Shown here piece by piece: positions 6,563 to 10,681 of a stretch of 10,681 nucleotides of DNA (its first letter is position 1; each line of letters starts with the position of its first letter). Position numbers and translations under genes: made by a program. This stretch comes from UBA1672 sp046542355 (GTDB lineage: Bacteria; Pseudomonadota; Alphaproteobacteria; Micavibrionales; Micavibrionaceae). The notes under the pieces were generated by a model. It saw nothing but the letters and a program-made list of their open reading frames with translations. It ran no database searches and had not been told where the DNA came from. The stretch is from assembly GCA_046542355.1 (NCBI GenBank), contig JBKHBN010000049.1, positions 1 to 10,681 of the forward strand, given 5' to 3'.

Positions 6563-7252
6563 ATGGGTTTGTTATTTGAATTTAGAAAAATTGCGGGGCT
6601 TTTGTCTCCTAGTGAAAGGTTAGAGCAAGAGAGAGAAGAGTTTGTTGAGCGTAGTATTGCGCATATGGGAGATCTTCTGGCAGATGATTCTGATTGTTTA
6701 TCTGGGGATAAAGTTGATATATTTCGTCATGCTGTTGAGGACATCATGAATAATTTTAGCTTCTTAGCGCCTGAAAGGAGGCATTATAGGCATATAGCGC
6801 CTATAATGGTAGGACTAGACGAAATAGCGAGAATTAATCCTATAACGGCTGTGCGCACTGCGAGTTTTGGAACAGAGTTTAATAGGGGTATATTACGCAG
6901 TGGGCAATCTACGCACTTTTCAAAGGCTCTTGGGGCTTCTTGTAGAGCTAGGCTGCAGGGCAAAATAAATGAAATTGTTTCAGATCCTGGGACACCTGCG
7001 GATCCGGAGATTTTGGAATTTTTAGTTCTCAGTCGTCCTGAAGTTTTTTATTCCTACCTTGATCGATGTGCTCGAAATGACGCCCCAGGAACTGTTGCTG
7101 AGCTAGAAAAAATAGTTCGGCGTTATGGAGAAAACGTGATCCTGGATCCTGCCGATGGTGTAAGGCTGGAATTTGGTAAGAAACTGGCAGAAATACGAGA
7201 ACACTATTTAGATGCCAGCGAGCCTGATTTCGATGGTTTGGGCATATCCTGA
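6563..7252 (+). CDS. Hypothetical 229-residue soluble protein
   Basis: I do not recognise this family. The product has 229 residues, is mostly helical and charged, and has no signal peptide or membrane helix. An N-terminal segment rich in Glu and Arg (SERLEQEREEFVERS, residues 16-30) could form a short coiled coil. A second helical part covers about 150-185. Three Cys are scattered (residues about 45, 127 and 169) and do not form a metal pattern. The start is supported by AGGGAAAG upstream of the ATG and by the promoter at 6501-6529. Codons are AT-rich compared with the thi genes on the right. It is convergent with thiF, with 46 nt between the stops, and no strong terminator is visible in that gap. 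Confidence 0.75.
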   Translation: MGLLFEFRKIAGLLSPSERLEQEREEFVERSIAHMGDLLADDSDCLSGDKVDIFRHAVEDIMNNFSFLAPERRHYRHIAPIMVGLDEIARINPITAVRTASFGTEFNRGILRSGQSTHFSKALGASCRARLQGKINEIVSDPGTPADPEILEFLVLSRPEVFYSYLDRCARNDAPGTVAELEKIVRRYGENVILDPADGVRLEFGKKLAEIREHYLDASEPDFDGLGIS

Positions 7253-7298
7253 CGTGATTTCTCAAGTCTGCAGGTGTTTTTTACCGGGCGCTTCTTTT

Positions 7299-8474
7299 TT
7301 AAAAAGAAAAACGGTCAAGAACGCAGATATTTTTATATCCTTTGAGCGTTACGTATTGCGCGGCCTGAACGCTGCGCATATTTTTTGAGCACATGAAGGC
7401 AATGCGTTTGTCTTTGGGCAGCTCTTCGAGGCGGGCGCTTAGCTCAGGCAGGGGGATGTTTTTCGGAGCTTGTGTTATCAGGTCATGTTCAACGGGGTCT
7501 GCCAGTACTTCCTCGGGTTGGCGCACGTCTATGATCACGGTGCTGGTTTCGCCCAGTTCGTAAATACTGATGGTGTGGGTTTGCGGAAGCGGCGATTCCG
7601 GTTTTTCCTCTTTTATTGCGGGGGCGATCCCGGCCTTGATTTTGGTTTTGATATTTTCTGGCAGAGGCGGGGAGCCCAGCAGATCCTGCTTGACGCCCCA
7701 TCCCATTTTCGATTGTTCCTCGTTTTGCGGCGCTTTGTTACAGTGCGGGCATGCGGGGTCTTTTTCAAGGCTGAGGTGGTTCATGGACAGGGTTTTCAGA
7801 TTGATGCGTGTGAAGGCGTGGTGATGATTATGGGCTGTTTCTATATTCAAAAGACGGCAAAGCGCTATATGGGCTTGTAAGGCACCAACGATGCCGGCAC
7901 AGGGCCCCAGAATACCCACATCATTGCAGTCGTTGGCATCTGGCGGGAATTCGGGGAAGAGGCATCTGTAGCAGGCGCTATCGGGTTTGTAGCCCTCAAA
8001 AGTGCCAATTTGTCCGTCATACTGGGTGATGCTGGCTGTGATAAGCGGGGTTTTTGTTTCAATGCTGATTGTGTTGAGCATGGTTTTTGTTGCAAAATTA
8101 TCGCTGCCATCAAGGATCAGGTCTACAGAGCGCGTGGCCAGCAATTCTCTGGTTTTTTTCTCGTCCATGCGCTCTTTTGCAATATGGACGTGAATTTCGG
8201 GATTGAGTTCGCGCAGGAAATCTCCGGCGCAGGCGGCCTTGTTTTTGCCGGCTTCGTCGGCCTGATAGATGATTTGCCGGTGGAGATTTGAGATATCAAC
8301 GCGGTCATTGTCGGCGATGATGATGTGCCCTACGCCTGCACCGGCCAGATAGGGAAGAGAGGCGCTGCCCAGGCCTCCGGCGCCAATTACAAGAATTGTA
8401 TTTTGCATGAGCGCTTCTTGTTTTATGGGATCCATTTCGGGTAGGGTCAGTTGTCGGATGTATCGGTTCATCAT
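7299..8474 (-). CDS. thiF: ThiF-type sulfur-carrier adenylyltransferase fused to a rhodanese domain
   Basis: The product has 391 residues. The E1-like domain (1-248) activates the C-terminal glycine of ThiS with ATP. It shows the nucleotide loop GAGGLGS (31-37), ADNDRVDISNLHRQ (54-67, with Asp55 and Arg66), DGSDN (122-126), the zinc pairs Cys168/Cys171 and Cys242/Cys245, and Cys183 in NDCNDVGILG, the usual catalytic-cysteine region. A linker follows (about 249-300), then a rhodanese domain with IIDVRQPEEV (314-323) and active-site Cys362 in CSKNMRS. That domain layout is also found in MoeZ, MOCS3 and Uba4, so it may supply sulfur to ThiS itself, or serve other carriers such as MoaD. It is last in the thi run, 24 nt after thiG. 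The start is MM at 8474/8471; the ribosome site is weak. Confidence 0.93.
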   Translation of the reverse strand: MMNRYIRQLTLPEMDPIKQEALMQNTILVIGAGGLGSASLPYLAGAGVGHIIIADNDRVDISNLHRQIIYQADEAGKNKAACAGDFLRELNPEIHVHIAKERMDEKKTRELLATRSVDLILDGSDNFATKTMLNTISIETKTPLITASITQYDGQIGTFEGYKPDSACYRCLFPEFPPDANDCNDVGILGPCAGIVGALQAHIALCRLLNIETAHNHHHAFTRINLKTLSMNHLSLEKDPACPHCNKAPQNEEQSKMGWGVKQDLLGSPPLPENIKTKIKAGIAPAIKEEKPESPLPQTHTISIYELGETSTVIIDVRQPEEVLADPVEHDLITQAPKNIPLPELSARLEELPKDKRIAFMCSKNMRSVQAAQYVTLKGYKNICVLDRFSF

Positions 8475-8498
8475 GATGCGGTTCTCGTCCGTTTTTTG

Positions 8499-9308
8499 TT
8501 AACTTGCCCTTTGTTCCTGATGCCAGAAGGGCTGGTCGAGAAGAGGAGTAGACGGGGTTGCCTTTTCTTGCGGCGGGATGATGCCTGCGATATAGGCTTT
8601 GCGTCCGGCCTCGATGCTGGTAGCGAAGGCTTCGGCCATGAGAACAGAGTCCTTGGCTTTGGCAACAGCCGTATTGAGCAAAATTGCATCATAGCCCATT
8701 TCCATTGCGGCAGCTGCGTGCGAGGGTGCACCGATCCCCGCATCGATGACCAGTGTTTTATCAGGGAAGCGCTCGCGCAGTTGTTTGAGCGCAAAGATGT
8801 TATTCAGGCCTCGGCCAGAGCCGATGGGCGCGCCCCAGGGCATTAATATCTCACAGCCCAGATCAACAAGACGTTTGGCAAGGATCAGGTCATCGGTCAT
8901 GTAGGGGAAAACCTCAAATCCCATTTTTATAAGTTTTTCTGTGGCTTCGAGTAGGCGGTAGGGGTCTGGCTGGAGCGTGTAATCATCGCCCAGAATCTCG
9001 AGCTTTATACGGTCTGTCTCAAAGACTTCACGCGCCATTTGTGCGGTTGTGATGGCTTCTTCCACGCCGTAGCAGCCTGCTGTGTTGGGCAGGACGGGGA
9101 TGTTAAATTCTTTGATGATGTTCCAGAAATCCTGCCCCTTGCCCGCAGCGCTTTCGCGGCGCAGGGAGGTGGTTATCAGGCCGGGCTGCGCGGCTTCGAT
9201 GCTCTTGCCCAGAATTTGGGGGGAGGCGTAGCCTGCCGTGCCTAAAAACAGGCGGGAGGTGATTTCGGTTTTGCCGATTTTCCAGTGTGTGTGTTGTGTT
9301 TTACTCAT
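8499..9308 (-). CDS. thiG: Thiazole synthase ThiG
   Basis: The product has 269 residues, a TIM-barrel enzyme that joins deoxyxylulose phosphate, dehydroglycine and ThiS-thiocarboxylate sulfur to make the thiazole phosphate of thiamine. Family marks are FLGTAGYAS (21-29), PNTAGC (74-79), IKLEILGDD (101-109, with Lys102 as the expected Schiff-base lysine), PWGAPIGSGRGL (157-168) and VIDAGIGAPSHAAAAMEMG (187-205). The C-terminus is about 15 residues longer than needed for the barrel and low in similarity marks. Its ATG overlaps the end of the HNH gene by 8 nt (ATGAGTAA), so its translation is probably coupled. It is GC-richer (roughly 55-60% in the parts I counted) than thiS and the HNH gene (about 40%). 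Confidence 0.96.
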   Translation of the reverse strand: MSKTQHTHWKIGKTEITSRLFLGTAGYASPQILGKSIEAAQPGLITTSLRRESAAGKGQDFWNIIKEFNIPVLPNTAGCYGVEEAITTAQMAREVFETDRIKLEILGDDYTLQPDPYRLLEATEKLIKMGFEVFPYMTDDLILAKRLVDLGCEILMPWGAPIGSGRGLNNIFALKQLRERFPDKTLVIDAGIGAPSHAAAAMEMGYDAILLNTAVAKAKDSVLMAEAFATSIEAGRKAYIAGIIPPQEKATPSTPLLDQPFWHQEQRAS

Positions 9309-9684
9309 AACTCATCTCTGGTATTTGATTTTCTATTGATATTTTTCTTCTCACGTCGGCGCATGCTTCACACAATCGTCTCATAGCGTCTTTATGTATA
9401 CGAACAGCGACAGTGCCATTTGGCTTTGCCCCCTTCATTTCGTTGCAGTTTCTGCATGTTGCTTGCAGATTTCCTCGCATGTTGGCAACTCTTTTAAGTA
9501 ATTTATCATCGGGGATCAGTTTGGCAAGGTGGCTTACAGGTATTATGTGGTCTATTGTTGCAACGTCAGCATGAATGCCTGTGAGTGAAAATCCACATAA
9601 CGCGCATGTATAGTCTTGATCATCCAATATTCTTCTTTTTAACGCTGGCGCTACAGTTATTCGTCCTCGTTTTTTTCGTGACAT
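9301..9684 (-). CDS. HNH endonuclease-like protein embedded in the thi operon
   Basis: The product has 127 residues. A zinc-supported HNH fold is clear: CALC (Cys27, Cys30), DHIIPVSH (45-52, with catalytic-type His46), NLQATCRNCNEMKG (72-85, with Asn72, Cys77, Cys80, Asn81 and Lys84). The N-terminus (SRKKRGR) is strongly basic, as in many DNA-binding HNH proteins. It is free-standing, with no methylase or second restriction domain. CGGAGAA lies just before the ATG at 9684. It starts 33 nt after thiS and overlaps thiG by 8 nt, all on one strand. G+C is about 41%, like thiS but lower than thiG. It could be a captured homing-type or phage-type nuclease, or a domesticated one. Its target and activity cannot be read from sequence. 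Confidence 0.9.
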   Translation of the reverse strand: MSRKKRGRITVAPALKRRILDDQDYTCALCGFSLTGIHADVATIDHIIPVSHLAKLIPDDKLLKRVANMRGNLQATCRNCNEMKGAKPNGTVAVRIHKDAMRRLCEACADVRRKISIENQIPEMSYE

Positions 9685-9710
9685 GTTGTTCTCCGTTTCT
9701 TCCGTGGCAT
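9657..9710 (-). CDS. Possible 17-codon overlapping leader frame before the HNH gene
   Basis: An ATG at 9710 opens a 17-codon frame (MPRKKRRTTCHEKNEDE) that ends at 9657 inside the HNH gene, in a different frame. The GGAGGA that encodes the last two glycines of ThiS (9721-9726) lies 10 nt upstream and forms a strong ribosome site for it. Its first residues MPRKKR mirror the HNH start MSRKKR, as if the 5' end had been duplicated 26 nt apart. It may be a coupling peptide, the relic of an older start, or chance. Confidence 0.3.
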   Translation of the reverse strand: MPRKKRRTTCHEKNEDE

Positions 9711-9717
9711 TTTAAAA

Positions 9718-9921
9718 TTATCCTCCTTGCATTGGTGCAACAATTTCAATGTTGTCGTTGTTATTAATAATGTGCGTGTCATACGCAGATCTGGGCACGA
9801 ATTTCCCGTTAATCGCGATAGCTATTTTTTTGTTTGCGAATCCCTCTTGCTCAAGCAACACAGGTATGCCGGGGCTTGAGTTGTCAAGTTGCCGTGTTTT
9901 ACCGTTCAATGTAATTTCCAT
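9718..9921 (-). CDS. thiS: Sulfur carrier protein ThiS
   Basis: The product is 67 residues, a ubiquitin-like beta-grasp protein that carries sulfur as a C-terminal thiocarboxylate for thiamine thiazole formation. It begins MEITLNGKTRQL, has AIAINGKFVPRS (34-45) and NDNIEIVAPMQGG (55-67), and ends in the required Gly-Gly. Length and end match the family. No Shine-Dalgarno sequence precedes the ATG, but a TTGACA promoter places the start of transcription at or next to the ATG. It opens the run thiS, HNH, thiG, thiF, so its partners are encoded downstream. thiC, thiE and thiO are not in the window. Confidence 0.95.
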   Translation of the reverse strand: MEITLNGKTRQLDNSSPGIPVLLEQEGFANKKIAIAINGKFVPRSAYDTHIINNNDNIEIVAPMQGG

Positions 9922-9927
9922 GCGTAG

Positions 9928-9956
9928 ACGTTAGGGCAGGAGGGGGCGAGTGTCAA
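9928..9956 (-). promoter_or_regulatory. thi operon promoter, apparently leaderless
   Basis: Read on the minus strand: TTGACA (9956-9951, perfect consensus), a 17-nt spacer (9950-9934), TAACGT (9933-9928, three of six to the -10 consensus), then six nucleotides to the thiS ATG at 9921. Transcription would start on or beside the A of the ATG. The absence of a Shine-Dalgarno sequence fits a leaderless mRNA. Confidence 0.6.
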
Positions 9957-10060
9957 TTAGAGTTTTTGATTTTAGCTGTATTCATGGGAGGATTCGCTGA
10001 GCCTTGCGCTGCGGGGAGTTCGGTGTGAAATTGACTGTATGGATTGAAGACTTTTATATA

Positions 10061-10191
10061 GGGCACCGCTAAAAACCCCGGATTTCACAAAAACCTTCAT
10101 CTCCATGCAAGTGGGAATCCTGTTTTTACAGACTGTTACCCGATCCCCGTTTTCACGGGGATGACAAAACAAAGAGTTTTTAGAGGTTCCC
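10061..10191. mobile_element. 131-bp MITE-like element with terminal inverted repeats
   Basis: The left end GGGCACCGCTAAAAACCCC (10061-10079) and the right end, read in reverse complement GGGAACCTCTAAAAACTCT (10191-10173), match at 15 of 19 positions. Both are flanked by TA (10059-10060 and 10192-10193), consistent with a TA target duplication. Inside are CCCCGGATTTCAC, a GTGGGAATCC segment and a perfect hairpin, ATCCCCGT (10143-10150) with ACGGGGAT (10155-10162). No gene fits inside. It is probably a non-autonomous element moved by a transposase encoded elsewhere. The family is not determined, although TA duplication is typical of IS630/Tc1-type elements. Confidence 0.55.
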
Positions 10192-10193
10192 TA

Positions 10194-10648
10194 GATAGTG
10201 TCTATCGGATTTACCGGGAATTGGGGTTGAACCTGCGGATCAAGCCGCGCAAGCGCTTAAAGCGGAAAAAGCCGGAGGCTCTGGCAGTTCCCGGGCTTCC
10301 CAATGAAACCTGGTCAATGGACTTCACACCCAACGGGTACAAGTGTCCGATCAGCTTAGCAACGGGAGGAGCTTTAGGACGTTCAATGTATTGGATGATT
10401 ATAACCACGAAGGCCTTGGGATTGAGGTTGATTTGTCGCTCCCAGCTCCGCGCGTGATCCGCGTTCTTGAGCAAATAATCGAATGGCGGGGCAAACCAAA
10501 AACCATCCGGTGTGACAACGGGCCGGAATATATCAGCTTTGCTTTGCGGCAATGGGCGGAAAAGCGCGATATCGAACTCGTGCATATCCAGCCCGGAAAA
10601 CCGCAGCAAAATGCCTATGTTGAGCGTTATAGTCCTTTGCATAAATAA
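10194..10648 (+). pseudogene. IS3-family transposase orfB fragment, broken
   Basis: Coding similarity starts at about 10197 (SVYRIYRELGLNLRIKPRKR) and includes AVPGLPNETWSMDF, whose Asp is the first residue of the DDE catalytic triad. After TTC at 10323-10325, 17 extra bases (10326-10342) shift the frame, and the integrase core resumes at 10343 in a second frame: SNGRSFRTFNVLDDYN, then IRCDNGPEY (second Asp), then QPGKPQQNAYVERY (third, Glu). The match ends at about 10630, where a normal copy would continue with NRTVR and a further 60-80 residues. The N-terminal region and orfA are missing too. The left break coincides with the MITE-like element. The transposase is dead by frameshift and by both truncations. 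Sequence between the breaks is well kept, so decay is recent. Confidence 0.88.
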
Positions 10649-10664
10649 TTATACGTGTTATAAT
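10637..10664 (+). promoter_or_regulatory. Promoter at the right edge, just before a likely gene start
   Basis: TTGCAT (10637-10642), a 16-nt spacer and a perfect TATAAT (10659-10664). Only seven nucleotides separate it from ATG at 10672, so the transcript would be leaderless or nearly so. The -35 half sits at the end of the IS3 fragment. Confidence 0.55.
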
Positions 10665-10671
10665 GTTTTTT

Positions 10672-10681
10672 ATGAGCAAGT
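10672..10681 (+). CDS. Possible start of a gene cut by the window edge
   Basis: ATGAGCAAG (Met-Ser-Lys) begins seven nucleotides after a perfect TATAAT and runs off the window. There is no Shine-Dalgarno sequence. Only three codons are visible, so identity is unknown and the call rests on the promoter position. Confidence 0.3.

Noticed and set aside
9922..10060. A thiamine pyrophosphate riboswitch upstream of thiS
   Set aside because: I looked for the CUGAGA and related conserved core on the minus strand near the gene and did not see a convincing match; the promoter leaves no leader.
9972..10172. A 66-codon minus-strand frame upstream of thiS
   Set aside because: Half of it is the translated MITE-like element, and it has no ribosome site; no conserved protein character.

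Overview
The window looks like a piece of an alphaproteobacterial chromosome of moderate, uneven G+C. I infer this from the alphaproteobacterial style of the 5S rRNA (GGCGCGGGAGAGTAG block), the 23S 3' end, and several dispersed GTCAT-bounded and CCCCGG-type palindromic repeats of the kind common in uncultured or host-associated alphaproteobacteria. I cannot place it below class level.

Layout. Bases 1-675 are the 3' third of a 23S rRNA gene, followed by a spacer with hairpins, a 5S rRNA gene (973-1090) inside a flanking processing stem, a 100-bp dispersed repeat in the trailer and a strong terminator (1251-1271). Next come a three-helix membrane protein (1314-1787), a decayed 5S-like sequence (about 1791-1904) and a small unknown protein (1986-2282). 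A cyclic-nucleotide-binding-fold protein without a DNA-binding domain is on the minus strand (2410-3054). It is divergent from a CspA-type cold-shock protein (3372-3581). A 43-residue gene with its own promoter and terminator (3815-3946) follows, then inorganic pyrophosphatase (4176-4703), a fold-type I aminotransferase (4837-6156), a 400-bp repeat-rich gap, and a 229-residue unknown protein (6563-7252).

The right part is a minus-strand thiazole/sulfur-carrier operon, read from right to left: thiS (9718-9921), an HNH nuclease gene (9301-9684), thiG (8499-9308) and a thiF-rhodanese fusion (7299-8474). ThiF adenylates the ThiS C-terminal Gly-Gly, the fused rhodanese domain may deliver sulfur, and ThiG uses the thiocarboxylate to build thiamine thiazole. 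The HNH gene is an unexpected member. It lies in the same strand run and its stop overlaps the thiG start by 8 nt, so it should be co-translated with the pathway. thiS has a TTGACA promoter placed so that the transcript would begin at or next to its ATG, which suggests a leaderless message. I saw no thiamine pyrophosphate riboswitch.

The right edge is a mobile-element graveyard: a 131-bp MITE-like element with imperfect terminal inverted repeats and flanking TA, abutting an IS3-family orfB fragment that carries a 17-nt insertion and lacks both ends. A good promoter then runs into a probable gene start (ATG 10672) at the window edge.

No CRISPR array, prophage, toxin-antitoxin pair or obvious new defence system is visible. 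The best leads are the HNH gene embedded in the thi operon, the 5S-like relic, the leaderless thiS promoter, the MITE, and the autonomous 43-residue gene.
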